From NCBI GenBank assembly GCA_039583875.1, contig CM077162.1:61920822-61984821 (forward strand): a DNA stretch of 64,000 nucleotides, written 5' to 3'. The position numbers were made by a program, and so were the translations under genes. Below, piece after piece: positions 29,421 to 40,600 of this stretch (position 1 is the first letter of the stretch; every line of letters starts with the position of its first letter). The notes under the pieces were generated by a model. It made no database searches, was not told where the DNA came from, and was given only the letters and a program-made list of their open reading frames with translations. The stretch comes from Platanthera guangdongensis (Eukaryota; Streptophyta; Magnoliopsida; Asparagales; Orchidaceae).

Positions 29421-31439
29421 ATGGCCCAAAACAAAGATTATGCTAGCACCAGACCTCCAATGTGCAATCTATCCAAGTTTGTACTTTGGAAAGCAAGGAT
29501 CAGATTATACATGAATTCTATTGACGAGGATATTTTTAATTCTGTTTTGACAGTTTGTCCAAGACCTCCAGAGAACTTAAATACAAATGCTGTTCCACCT
29601 CCATCAGGAACAGATGCTAATATCAAGAAATGGAAGGTTGTTGATGCCAAGGCTATGAATATCTTAGCCCAGACCATGTCTGATGACATCTTTCAAAAGG
29701 TGGCTGAAAGCAATTCAGCAAAGGAAATCTGGGATAAACTCTCTGAAATAGTCTCAGGCTCAGCTGATGAGAGAAAGGACAGGAGATCCCACCTCATATC
29801 TCAATATGAGAATTTCAAGAAGGGAGAAGCTGAGTCAGTTAGAGATATGTACAATAGACTCAGTCTGATAGTTAGTGAACTCAGGACTTTGGATAAAGAG
29901 ATCTCACTAACTGAACTTAATGATAAAATCCTAATATGCTTCCCTAACACTTGGGATTCAAGAATCTGGCCAATCAAGAATGGTAGAAGTTTGAATGAGA
30001 TCACCACAGAAGCTCTATTGGGTAAGCTCAAATCTTATGAGCTACTCATCAAGAATAGAGAAGAAGAACAGAAGGCTGCCTCACCAGCCACAAGAAAAGA
30101 GAAGACAATAGCCTTCAAAGCAAGTGAAGATCAGCCTGAAGACAAAGTCACAGGCAATGATGAACTGCTCAGTCTGTTGGCCAAAAGATTTTACAAGATG
30201 GGCAGAAAGGACTTCAGAAGGAGATCATACAAGGAGCATGATAAGCCAAGGTATGATAAGTCAATTAATAATAAGGAAATTGTATGCTTTGGTTGCAGGA
30301 AAGCAGGGCACATTGTACCTGACTGTCCAGAAAACAAAAACAAGGACAGAAGGGACAAGAAAGAAAGAAGAAAGGAGAAAGACTCCAAGAGGAATGGCAA
30401 TGGCAAACCCTCCTCAAGCAAAAACAAACACACAAGAAAGGGGTTTGTTGCTGAATCCTGGAGTGAGACTGAAGAGGAGTCAGAAGCCTCATCCAGCTCT
30501 AGTGATGATGAAGATGATGCAGAAGAGAAGGAGTTCTGCATGATGGCAATCAATGCCTCACAACATAATTCAGATGAAGAAGACTCAGAGTCAGATTCAG
30601 AGACTCAACTTGAAGAAGATCAGGTAATTATTTCATTTGATTTCAATTCAGAGGACTTTAAATCTGAGTTTAAAGCATTATGTTTAGACCTGCTAAAATC
30701 TGAGAAAGAAATCATCTCTCTCAGAAATAATTTATCTGAACATAATACCTTAAAGTCAGAAAACCTCAAACTCTCTCAGGAGTTGGAGTGCTGTAGGGAG
30801 CAGATAGCTTCACTGAAAGGTGAGCTATCTGAGGCCAAGAAGCTTGAAGAATCCCTTAATGGGAGAAGTATCAAGCTGATGGACATCACAAGCACAGTGA
30901 ACTCCAGATTTAATAGTACACTGGGCTTGGGTGCTTCATCCAGCCAACCCATAGTTCTAACAACTCCAATCAAGTTCATTTCTGATAAAGGAAAGGTAGT
31001 TGTAGAGGTAGCTAGGAAAAATTCTGATCTGCCCAAGAAAACTAAGTTCAAGCAGAAATCGTCGAACGGAGCTCGACGATCGCCGAACGCAGATCGACGA
31101 TCTCAGGCAAAATCGTCGAACTCAGGTCGACGATCTCAAATTCCTGAACTCTGTCATAGTCGACCGTCGAATGGAGCTCGACGATCTGACCCAAGATCGT
31201 CGAACGCAGCTCCACGATCGTCAAACAGAGATCAGAGCTCTGGAAACTCCTTCAAGGGCAAACCAAAATCCAATCCTAGGGGTCCTTCATCCCAAATATT
31301 TAACCCTTATACTGAATGGATAATACCTCCAAGGAGATATCATCCTGAAGGTTATAAGAGTCAACCTGGGATGTCTTTTATTTCAGAGTTTAAAGGTTAT
31401 CAACCTAGGCCCAAGGTAAACTTGGTCAAAAATAAATGA
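29421..31439 (+). CDS. gag: Intact SIRE-type Gag, 672 aa
   Basis: This is the capsid/nucleocapsid protein, and the only full-length uninterrupted retrotransposon gene in the window. I took ATG 29421 (MAQNKDYASTRPP) over the ATG at 29406, because this start matches the family. The capsid region includes FVLWKARIRLYM, WKVVDAKAMNILAQ, AKEIWDKLSE and VRDMYNRLSLIVSELR. A canonical zinc knuckle CFGCRKAGHIVPDC follows at about residues 292-305, then a Lys/Arg-rich stretch, an acidic Ser/Glu/Asp stretch and a coiled-coil segment. Residues about 547-602 form a low-complexity Ser/Asn/Arg region (SSNGARRS-type repeats) encoded by the same CGACGATC words found in the LTR U3. It stops with TGA at 31437-31439; the protease remnant is in a different frame. 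Confidence 0.93.
   Translation: MAQNKDYASTRPPMCNLSKFVLWKARIRLYMNSIDEDIFNSVLTVCPRPPENLNTNAVPPPSGTDANIKKWKVVDAKAMNILAQTMSDDIFQKVAESNSAKEIWDKLSEIVSGSADERKDRRSHLISQYENFKKGEAESVRDMYNRLSLIVSELRTLDKEISLTELNDKILICFPNTWDSRIWPIKNGRSLNEITTEALLGKLKSYELLIKNREEEQKAASPATRKEKTIAFKASEDQPEDKVTGNDELLSLLAKRFYKMGRKDFRRRSYKEHDKPRYDKSINNKEIVCFGCRKAGHIVPDCPENKNKDRRDKKERRKEKDSKRNGNGKPSSSKNKHTRKGFVAESWSETEEESEASSSSSDDEDDAEEKEFCMMAINASQHNSDEEDSESDSETQLEEDQVIISFDFNSEDFKSEFKALCLDLLKSEKEIISLRNNLSEHNTLKSENLKLSQELECCREQIASLKGELSEAKKLEESLNGRSIKLMDITSTVNSRFNSTLGLGASSSQPIVLTTPIKFISDKGKVVVEVARKNSDLPKKTKFKQKSSNGARRSPNADRRSQAKSSNSGRRSQIPELCHSRPSNGARRSDPRSSNAAPRSSNRDQSSGNSFKGKPKSNPRGPSSQIFNPYTEWIIPPRRYHPEGYKSQPGMSFISEFKGYQPRPKVNLVKNK
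31059..31225 (+). repeat. CGACGATC word cluster inside the gag coding region
   Basis: At least eight copies of TCGTCGAAC or CGACGATC alternate, as in the LTR U3. The frame stays open and yields RRS/SSN-type peptides. The upstream and downstream gag codons show no such bias. Confidence 0.88.
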
Positions 31440-31449
31440 ATTATTTTAT

Positions 31450-31865
31450 GTGCAGGTGAAGACCTATCCAACATCAAACCAGCAATGGTACTTGGATAGT
31501 GGGTGCTCTAAGCACATGACAGGAAACAAGGACATCCTCACATCCTTTAGAGCCAAGCTTGGACCCAAAGTTATCTTTGGTGATTCAAACTTTGGACAAA
31601 CTAAAGGATATGGTGCAGTCCAGATTGGATCAGTAACATTCAAGAAGGTAGCTTATGTGGAAGGACTGAAGCACAACTAAATAAGCATCAGTTAGCTATG
31701 TGATGAAGGCTACCAGGTGACCTTCAGCAAAGCATTATGCAAAATCAAGTCAGAGGACAACACAACTGTGTTGACAGGTAGCAGGAAAAGTAATATCTAT
31801 CTAGTAGATTTTCTTTCAACAGATGTAGATATTTGCCTGTTCAATTCTGTTTGTAGACCAGAGAT
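31450..31865 (+). pseudogene. pol: Protease/GAG_pre remnant of the nested element
   Basis: WYLDSGCSKHMTGNKDIL with the active-site DSG, then GPKVIFGDSN and VAYVEGLKHN followed by a stop near 31680. A short GAG_pre-like tail (TVLTGSRKSNIYLVDF) runs to 31860, and the right LTR then begins abruptly. The rest of pol is deleted, probably by recombination between short repeats. No clear polypurine tract remains before the LTR. Confidence 0.8.
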
Positions 31866-33391
31866 TTTTGGAACACCCTATTACTAATTTGGGTCAGGAT
31901 CACTATGTCTCTAGGAAACCTGTTTTTGACCTCCTGTATAGATCTAAAGGTCAATTAGAATTGAGTCTAAGGGTTAGAAGTCTAGGTTTGAAAGCTTCCC
32001 TCAAGACCAAGGATTTTCAGTTTGAGACTAAGTCATATCGTCGAGCTCAGCACGACGATTCGTCGAACTCCAATCGACGATCGTCTAGCTCAACTTTGAC
32101 AGATCGTCGAACTCCATTCGACGATCGCTGAGCTCAACTTCAACAAATCGTCGAACTCCATTCGACGATCTGCGAGCTCAGTTCGACGATCTTGACTCAG
32201 TATTGGAACTCTATCTCTGAGCTCAGTTCGACGATCTTTGAGCTCAGATCGACATTTTTTTGTTGCAGTATAAGTCCAAATCGCTGAGCTCAGTTCGACG
32301 ATAGCAGAGCTCAGTTCGACTTTTTCTGATGAGTTAAAGGATTTTTCAAGATTCAAATTCAGAAGTTATTCAGCAATTAATTCAGCAGATTTTCTAGCCG
32401 TTTTCATTTATTCTGGACCAAGTTTTAAGGGATTATCAATGAATGTTTCTTTGGACTTTCCTACAGAAGACATTTGCAATTAAGGATGCAATTAATGACA
32501 TGCCAACGGCTATTCTTGATAGAGGATGTTTTTCTATTCAGTACTAGAGAATAAAATACAAGATTTTTGAATCTCTCTATCACTCAGAACACAGACAAGA
32601 AGAACAAGAACAAAATATTCTCTGTCTCAAAGAATTCTCTCAAGAACACACATCCAAGTAGATCAAACCTTCTGAAATCTTCGGATCTCTCTTGTCTCAA
32701 GTGTTCAAGGCCAACATCTTTCAACACACCAGACAGCTAACATTTCAGCTGTTGCTGAAATCATCATTTGCTGGAGATCAACTTCTAAAGGCCTATCACC
32801 CTACAACAAAGCTTCATTTCCTGAACATCTCAAGAACTCAGGGGGAGCTTTGACAACATCTAAATCCACATAGTCTTCTCAGCTTCTCTGAGAAAGAGAA
32901 GACTTCCATCACTCTCTCATCCCCACCTCTATAAAGGGTCTTTCAAACTCCCCTCAAAGGTTTGAGCTTGGTTTTTGAGCACCTTGTCAAAAGCTCATTG
33001 GTGGCAAGACACCTAATCAAAAAATCTGATTTGGTTTTTGAGCACCTTATCAAAAGCTCATTGGTGCCCAGGACACCTGATCAACTCATCCTACAGTGGA
33101 TTCCTACCTAGGGTGGTAGAAGAGTGGATGTACCCAAGTTTAGGGGAACCACTATAGTTCCTTGTGTCTTCTGGCTTGCTTGTCTTTAACTTTTGTTTCT
33201 GACTTTTATTGTTTTGTGATTAGTTTACATCTGTGATTAATTTCTGTTGTAGGTTATTTAGTGATTAGAATTAATAGTTGCTTCCCTGTTCACTCAGATT
33301 ACAACAATTGTTGTAAAAAGTTTTCAAGCACCATATACTCTATTCACCCCCCCCCCCCCCTTAGAGTATATCAGATCTAGCTGCACTTTCA
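31866..33391 (+). repeat. 3' LTR of the nested SIRE-like element (1526 bp)
   Basis: Near-identical to 27775-29289. The start is mutated (TTTTGGAACACC instead of TGTTGGAACACC) and it ends at CTGCACTTTCA. It includes the motif cluster (32037-32323), a TATA box (32929-32936), the GTGGATGTACCC/GGGGAACCACT block (33123-33153) and a longer poly-C run (33347-33360). Confidence 0.92.
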
Positions 33392-33396
33392 TTCTT
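33392..33396. repeat. Right target-site duplication TTCTT
   Basis: It matches 27770-27774 and confirms that 27775-33391 is a single insertion into the copia pol. Confidence 0.85.
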
Positions 33397-35137
33397 GATC
33401 CCTCTGAGTTTCCTGGCTCCCCTCCACTAGATGTGTTTACTGATGAGGATCAGCTATCTGATCCATCTGTGGAGGCATTGCAAGAAGAAAACCAAATTCC
33501 TGAAGATAACGAAGAGTCATCATCTCCTAAGAGGTATAAATTTTTAACTGACATTTATCAATATGCAGATCTAGCTTTTCTCACCAAAGAGAGCCGGAAA
33601 ACTACAAAGCTGATGCCTCTGATCCAAATTAGATGGAGGCAATGGAAGCTGAAATGAAGATGGTAGAAAAGAATGAGACCTGGGAATTAGTTCCCAAAGC
33701 AGCAAATAAGAAAATAATAAATCTAAAGTGGGTCTATAAAGTGAAGCAAGATGAGAATGGAGCCATAATAAAGTACAAGGACAGAATAGTGGCCAAAGGT
33801 TTTACCCAACAGCAAGGGATAGACTACACAGAAACCTTTGCTCCAGTAGTGAGAATGGAGACCATCAGATCTCTCCTAGCTGCTGCAGTTCAAGCAAACC
33901 TCCTCGTCCATCAATTAGAGGTAAAATCTGCATTCCTCAATGGAACCATAGAAGAAGAAGTTTATGTAAATCAGCCTGAAGGATTTGAGAAGAGAGGAGA
34001 AGAAGAGAAGTTATATATACTAAGGAAAGCACTCTATGGCCTAAAGCAAGCACCCCAGGCATGGAATCAAAAGATTTACTCCTATCTTGTAGCAAATGGC
34101 TATGCAAGGAGCAAGAATGATGTTGCTCTATACACCAAAAATTTCCCAAACAATCTATTCTTCCTACTCACCTTATATGTTGATGACTTGATCTTCATAG
34201 GGTCAACAATAGAAATTGTAAAAGCTTTCAAGAAAACTATGAAGGAGGAGTATGAGATGAGTGACCTTGGACTCATGAGATATTTCCTAGGTTTCCAAAT
34301 AAAGCAAAAACCAGGGAGCATCTTCATTAACCAAGAAAGATATATAATAAAGCTACTAGAGAAGTTTGGAATGAATGAAGCAAATCCATCCATCACTCCA
34401 ATGGCTACAAGTATAAACCTCTCCCACTGTGATCAGTACAAAGCTGTCCCGAAAGCAGATTATAGGAGCTTGATTGGATCACTGATTTATCTCACCAATA
34501 CAAGACCAAACATTGAAAATGCTGTGAGTATTTTGTCCCGGTATCTTTCGGCGCCAAGCTCAGAACACCTCATCACAGCAAAGCGTGTCCTGCATTATCT
34601 AAAAGGAACTAAGAAGCTAGGTCTACAATATGAGAGGGAAGAAGATGCAGAGTTGACAGGATTCACTAACAGTGACTGGGGGGAGACAAAGACGATAGAA
34701 AGAGCATGAGTGGTTACATCTTTCTCTTAGGAAGCAAGGTCATATCATGGTCATCCAGAAAACAGAAGGTAGTTGCCCTGTCATCGGCCGAAGCTAAGTA
34801 CATTGCAGCTTCTGCCACTGCTTATGAAGGGCTGTGGTTACAGAAATTACTCAATGACCTGTGCCCCCACAGGAAGGCCAGCCCCATCACAATTTATTGT
34901 GACGACCTTGCAGCAATCGGAATAGGGAAGAATCCCATTTTCCATAACCGCACAAAACATATAGAGCTACACTTTCATTTCTTAAAGGAGCTGGTGGAGA
35001 CAAATCAAGTGAAGATGATCTACTGTCCCACGAACAAACAGCTGGCAGACATCATGACTAAGCCTCTTCCAAATCATTCTTACCTTGCCATCAGAAGTGC
35101 ATTAGTCTCAGCAATAAGGGGGTGTCGAAGTAATTAA
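33397..35137 (+). pseudogene. pol: Copia RT and RNase H (right half of the split host element)
   Basis: A linker (DVFTDEDQLSDPS, 33430 on) leads to RT from about 33633. RT shows ETWELVPKAANKK, KWVYKVKQDENG, YTETFAPVVRMET, KSAFLNGTIEEEVYV and [12 protein letters not shown], and the active-site YVDD is at 34176-34187. RNase H carries SDWG, SSAEAKYIAA, YCDDLAAIG and LADIMTKPLP. A one-base loss in a G run near 34680 separates RT from RNase H, and another frame change lies near 33640. The stop (35135-35137) falls just inside the LTR. All RT and RNase H catalytic residues I checked remain. It is non-functional because of frameshifts and the insertion. Confidence 0.9.
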
Positions 35138-35446
35138 TGCAGAGAGTATGAAACCAAACCAGAAGCCAAGGCGTCAGGAAGAAGAAGGAGCACAAGGAGA
35201 AGACATCTTGATGACAGATGTTGCAGAAAATAAAGCAACGATTGCCTGTAACTGAAGAAGTCGAAGCAGCCAACATTGGAACCTGAAGAAAATTTATTTT
35301 TCCCATCGTGTAACCTGATGCCTATTTTTTCTATATAAGTATATATTGCACCTGCAAAAAGATGTAATGAAAATCAATGAATGAGATGTCAATTTCTATC
35401 TCCCGATTTTTCTTCTATGATTTTTCTTGGCGCTCATGTCACAACA
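35123..35446 (+). repeat. 3' LTR of the plus-strand copia host (about 324 bp)
   Basis: It starts TGTCGAAGTAATTAATG right after the purine tract AATAAGGGGG, contains CTATATAAGTATATA near 35331, and probably ends at GTCACAACA (35446). The partner LTR is missing, so the right end is a best guess from the TG/CA rule. Confidence 0.65.
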
Positions 35447-36302
35447 GGAAGATCATTTGAACTTAGTCTGTTTCTTGTAATATTGGTGCCGAGGCAGAAA
35501 GCGCGAGCTCGCCGAGCGAGCCGACCAACCATCCTAACTATGGGAAGAGGCAGAGGATCTGAGACCTATACGACCAATCTCTCCTTGCTTTGAATGCAAA
35601 GAAAAATGAGGTTCATCTCAATTTGTATCTCCTAAACTAGATTTAGGATAGTGAGCTGAATGCTGATGTGTTCAGTATCTCAATCGACTTGTATGGGTGC
35701 AATGAAGAAAAGTTATTGGTAGAGGCCTCCCTTCGCCATGTCACAGATTAGGGGTCGCGAGTTTAGCTACCCACACTAGAGCTTGCCTACCAGTCGACTA
35801 ACAAAATTCTCACAGCCGAGGAGAAGAACAAAGTATTTGGGAAGTTTCTTTGCCAGCAGAAGAAGTAGTTCTCACTTTTTGAGAGGAGGGATGACGAGGC
35901 AGAGGATAAGGATTCTACCGACAATAGTTATGAGGTCTCTTTGATATCCTAAATCTTATGCTTCCTTACCTCGTGATCTTCTAACTTGTCCTATGTTTAA
36001 ATGATGATGGTTTTATCACTCGCAAGAAGTCGAGCTCGTTGTTGCCAATACCATCTCCAAATTGGAGAGGAATTTGAAGGGAAACCATGCATCCTTGGAG
36101 GTGGCCCACATTCGTATTGCCATGCTAAAATCTCAGGCTTCAGTGAGCCCGCCTTCAGGAGCTGGACCTTCTCGCGTCAAGAAGCAGATCTGTTTGATGA
36201 CTTTGGAGTTATCGTGGATGCATCATGAGATTGACATTAATGTCAACATCTTGGTGCTGACCAACCTAAAGGCGGGAAGCTATCTTACCCCGGAGGGCGA
36301 GA
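35447..36302 (+). other. Unassigned stretch with weak coding traces
   Basis: Short open pieces read LTAEEKNKVFGKFLCQQKK near 35810 and SKLERNLKGNHASLEVAH near 36056-36110, with acidic and helical composition like a gypsy gag, but I cannot name them. Stops are frequent. It lies between a copia LTR and the next gypsy LTR, so it may be the remnant of another element. Confidence 0.35.
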
Positions 36303-37250
36303 CCTTTTAAACCATAATTTCCCAATGGAATATGTTATAAAAAGCTAACACCAAGCAGTAGGTGCTACTACTGGCAGTAAAAATCTGATTAGCAAGCTGA
36401 GTCCAAATTCACAGAGAACTATATGGTGTGGTCCTTTCCATAAGATTGGAATTTTGTACCATGACGCCAAATTGTTCATCAAAGGTAACAATCCTTCTCC
36501 CCGCTCTTAGTATGTGTTTATCCATTATTGTGTTATTATATTTGCATAAGAAAAGTCTCTTATGCTAATTAGTGAAGAGCATGACCTCCTTGGGATCATA
36601 CGAACCCAAGGAGTGCGGTACCACAGCCCTAAAGTTGGATAGTATGGTCGGGGTGGGGGGGGGTTATTACACAATTTGTGGTCAGCTTATTACCGCCCCT
36701 TGTTTACCACTTATTTGTGTATGGTATAGGTACTAGTGAGCCGGTCAAGAAATAGAGAGCAAAGACCCCAAGCTGAGCTCGCCATCGAATGCCAAGTTAT
36801 TTATAACTTTTCATGTATTGCCAGCATGCATGCCAATGTATGAAACCATGTTAAAGTTTATTATATTTGTTTGATGTAAGGCCTTAAGGCCAAGACACTC
36901 CTAGTGAAGTGGACATTCAGGTGTGTCTATATATATAATGCTTTTATTAGCATCTTATGCTTTGATGAGAGTGTTGTACTCTTCCGTGTCTTATTTCTTA
37001 AGGCCTAATTTGTGTGTTCGATATGGTGCGGGGTATTAGCTAGACCCACTGTTATATTGTTTGTGCATGCTTAGTGTTATAATTTGGTAAAAACATTTAG
37101 GGCGTCGGTCCTTTGTCTTCCGAATTCGTGGATGAATTCTTTTAAGGGGTAGAGTGCACGTGTAGTGCGTCACCTTAAAACAATTAAAACTATGATGAAT
37201 GTATACTTAGGAATGAAAACCAAACATGTTCGCTTGTTGTTTGCAGAACC
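36303..37250 (+). repeat. Decayed 5' LTR of the gypsy element at 37700
   Basis: The start resembles the 3' LTR at 41728: ACCATAATTTCCCAATG against ACCCTAGTTTCCTAATG, and both share AAAGCTAACACCAAGC and GGTGCTAC. Bases 36487-36620 match 48637-48760 (TTTATCCATTATTGTGTTAT, TCATACGAACC). The right end is uncertain. A purine-tract-like GAATTCTTTTAAGGGG at about 37130 suggests an older gypsy end within this stretch. Bases 37251-37699 show no clear feature. Confidence 0.55.
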
Positions 37251-37699
37251 CGGGTGTTCCTTGTTTGATGTTTTGATATGTTTGTAGTCACTAAATTGTG
37301 TGATGTACGAGTATAGGTGATTAAGTGTCATGCGAGACAATCCGAACCCTGTCACTTAGATGAAAGTAGTACATTAGTTGTGGTGCCTACAATCCATCCT
37401 TCTACTGAACCATACAGTTGGTCACAGAAACGATCTTTACTATGTTCATTGCACAACCAAGTTAGCTTGTACAACCTCCTTCCCCCGTGGTGGCCCTAGT
37501 ATCGGTTATTGTAGTTGAGCTAGTAACTATGAAACAAACATCTGACCAATAGTTGAAGCACTTTTTGATCTTTAATCCTTCATCCTTCTCGGGGACAAAA
37601 TCCCCAACTGAAGCTGAAGATTAACTCTCAAGCATGAACAGGACCATGATGGCAACGAAGACGGAGGAAGCAATGAAAGCCAACTTATCTTCTTTCCTT

Positions 37700-40600
37700 C
37701 TGAACGAGGAAGTGAGGATTTAGTGGTAAGAGGTTGAAGTGCATAAGTATACAAAAAATAGGTTTTTGAATTCCCGTGGGGAGATTTCTCAGAGATTTTT
37801 CTTCAGCGATATGTTCCTTCTGCCGAGAGCATCGCGTTGGTAAACCAACTTATGTGTTTGAATCAAGGCGATCATTTAGTGGATGATTACTTTCACAAGT
37901 TCATTAGCATTGGTCGTTATGCTTGAGTAATGTAGGAGGACGAGGAGAAGAAAATAGATAAGTTTTATGATGGTTTGTGGGATGACCTTAGAACTAACAA
38001 GCCCGATGACGTTCTACGTTTTCACTTTGGTAAACATTGCTAGTTCTCTGGAACATGATATGAAAAGGGTCCAAATCAAGAAGGACGTAAGTGCAAAGAA
38101 ACTTCAGTTCAATGCGCCTAGCTTTGCAAAGTCTGAGTATCAAAGGCATATAACGAAGTACAAGTTTTTGGGGCCAACTTCCTCTGTTGTTTTGGGAGTA
38201 ATTACTGGGAGATGTCTGATCACTTGCTTCACTTATGGCAAGGTAGGACTTGGACTGAGAGTGTTGAAGTGGTCCACCGGAGGCAAATAATTGAGCATTG
38301 GAGTATGCTAAAAATATAGGTGCTTCTTATGTAGATAAAAGCAAAGCAACGAAGTCATCTGTGTCTAAGTATCCTCCAACTTAATCGAGGGTTTACTCTC
38401 TTGTTCAATAAAAAGCCATCCGACAAACTAAGGTTGTTATAGGTATGAGTTAATGTTTAAATTGCGGGTAAGGAATCATGAATTCTACTTGGAAGCATCT
38501 TTGCTACGATTTTCCGAATTCAATATTATCTTTGGCTGGAATGGCTCTCAAAACAACATGCACGCATCAATTCAAATATGTAGGAAATCACCATGGGAAA
38601 GAACACCGAAGGTGAGACCATATTTGCTTAGTTTGCGAGGAGCAAGTAGGCCACTCATGTCTGCTCTCCAGGTGGTCAAGGTGGTGAAAACGGGCGCAGA
38701 GTTTTTCATCACGTGTTGGAGGCTTTAGAGCCTAAACCCTGTCTGATTGATATTCAATTAGTAGCAGAGTATGTCAACGTGTTTCTAAAAAAACTCTCCA
38801 GGGATTTGCCTCAATGAAAAATTGATTTTTGTAATGAGTTGGTTCCATATGCCAAGTCCGTGTCATGCTCACCCTGCCGTATAACACTGATAGAAATGGT
38901 GAAACTGAAGGTTCAGTTGCTGGAGATGCTAGAGCAAGGCTATGCACTTTTAAGTTTATCCCCTTGCGGTACAATAACCCTCTATTAAAAAAGACTGAAG
39001 CCTGCATCCATGCATTGACTACCGTAAGGTGAATAAGTCGACAAAGAAAACATGTATCCGATTTCGAGGATCAATAACCTGTTCTACCAACTGGTGGGGT
39101 CAACAGAGTATTCAAAACTAGATTTGAAGTCTGGTTACAACCAGTTAAGGATAAAGGAATGTGATATACCAAAACTGGCATTCAGTACCTGCTACATGCA
39201 CTATAATTTCACGATGATATCATTCGGCCTATTAAATACATCGTTGGTATTTGTGGAGTTGATGAACAACACATTCCAGAAGTAATTGGACTAATTCTTT
39301 ATAGTCTTCTTTGATGATATATTTGTGTACTCTAAGTATGCGGAGGAGCATATAGATCATATACGAGCAATTCTGAGGATCTTGAGGAGGAGATAGTTAT
39401 ATGAAAAGTTCTATAAGTGTGAGTTTTGGTTATCATCAATGTCATTCCTAGTTCACGTGGTTAGTGGATAGGGTATCACAGTGAATCTATCAAAGATTGT
39501 GGTAATATATGAGTGGCCTATGTTGAAAAATATGGTGGAAGTCCGAAGCTTTTTAGGACTTGCTTGCTACTATAGGCGCTTCGTGGAGAACTTCTCGAGG
39601 ATCGTACCTCCTTTCACTACGTTGACTAGAAAAGATCAAAAGTTTGTATGATCGTCGGAGTACGCATGAGCTTTTGAGGAACTGAAGGGTCGTTTGACTG
39701 CGTCGTCCATTTTAAGCTCACCATGTGGTACAAAAGGCTACAAAATTTATAATGATGCCTTAGGGAGTGTCATGGGTTGTGTGTTGGTTCCATTTGGGAG
39801 GGTAATTGCTTTTGGCTCATGCCAATTGAGAGCGCACGAGAGAAATTATTTGGTCCATGACTTGGAGTTGGTGATCGTAATATTCGCACTTAAGTTATTC
39901 TGATATTATCTATTTGTTCTAAAAATTGATATCTTTTCTATCCATAAGAGACTGAAGTATTTGTTACACTAAAAAGTGATGAGTATGTGATAGAGGAGGT
40001 GGATGGAGATCCTTGAGAACTACACATTTGATATTCATTACACTCACGGAAAGGGAAATATCGTTGCACATACGTTGAGCCAACGGGTTCCCATACATGC
40101 AAATTTGATGCTAATGCATGATGTGTGTCTCATATATGGTCTGGAGTCCCATGAGATCTCTTGTACCATAAGTAGGTTAGCGACTACAACAGGCTTTAAT
40201 TGGACTGAGTTTCAATATGACATTGTAGATCGAATCTGATGAGTTTTGGAGCTCGATGAAAGCATAGAGCATTTTTTAGTGGAGACTGCAGATGATTCAA
40301 GCTCCGAGTTCACCTTAGAAGATGGACTCCTTTGGAAAGATAACATATTTTGCGTTCTCAATGTTGGTAAACTACTTGAAGAGTTGATGTACGATGCTCA
40401 TTTTACCAAGTACTCAATTCACCTATGGAGCATAAAAATGTTCATGGATATAAAGAAACTCTTTTGGTGGTCGAGTTTGAAGAAAGGTATTTCCCTCTAT
40501 GTGGTCAAATGTCATACTTGGGCGTTGGTGAATGCTGAATATTAAAGACCCGATGGGTTTCTAAAGTCCTTGCATGCTGATTTCAGAATGAAAGTTTGAA

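Larger units (their letters stand above)
27775..33391 (+). mobile_element. Non-autonomous SIRE-like element: two LTRs, intact gag, pol reduced to a protease stub
   Basis: The 5.6-kb element sits in the integrase/RT region of a copia host with a 5-bp TSD. LTRs at 27775-29289 and 31866-33391 differ by only a few percent by eye, so the insertion is fairly recent. The internal part has a primer site one base off the tRNA-iMet type, an intact gag (29421-31439) and about 415 bp of protease/GAG_pre remnant. Integrase, RT and RNase H are absent. It is nearly a gag-only derivative and would need an autonomous relative's enzymes. Confidence 0.9.
27181..35446 (+). mobile_element. Plus-strand Ty1/copia element, 5' truncated and split by a nested insertion
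   Basis: Integrase sequence (27225-27774) and RT-RNase H (33397-35137) belong to one element interrupted at codon level. Removing 27775-33391 and one TTCTT copy restores a continuous reading through AYQLL and DPSEFPGS. It ends with a short LTR (35123-35446). The 5' LTR, gag, protease and the start of integrase are missing at the left junction. The 40-odd bases at 27181-27224 fit neither neighbour clearly. Confidence 0.85.
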
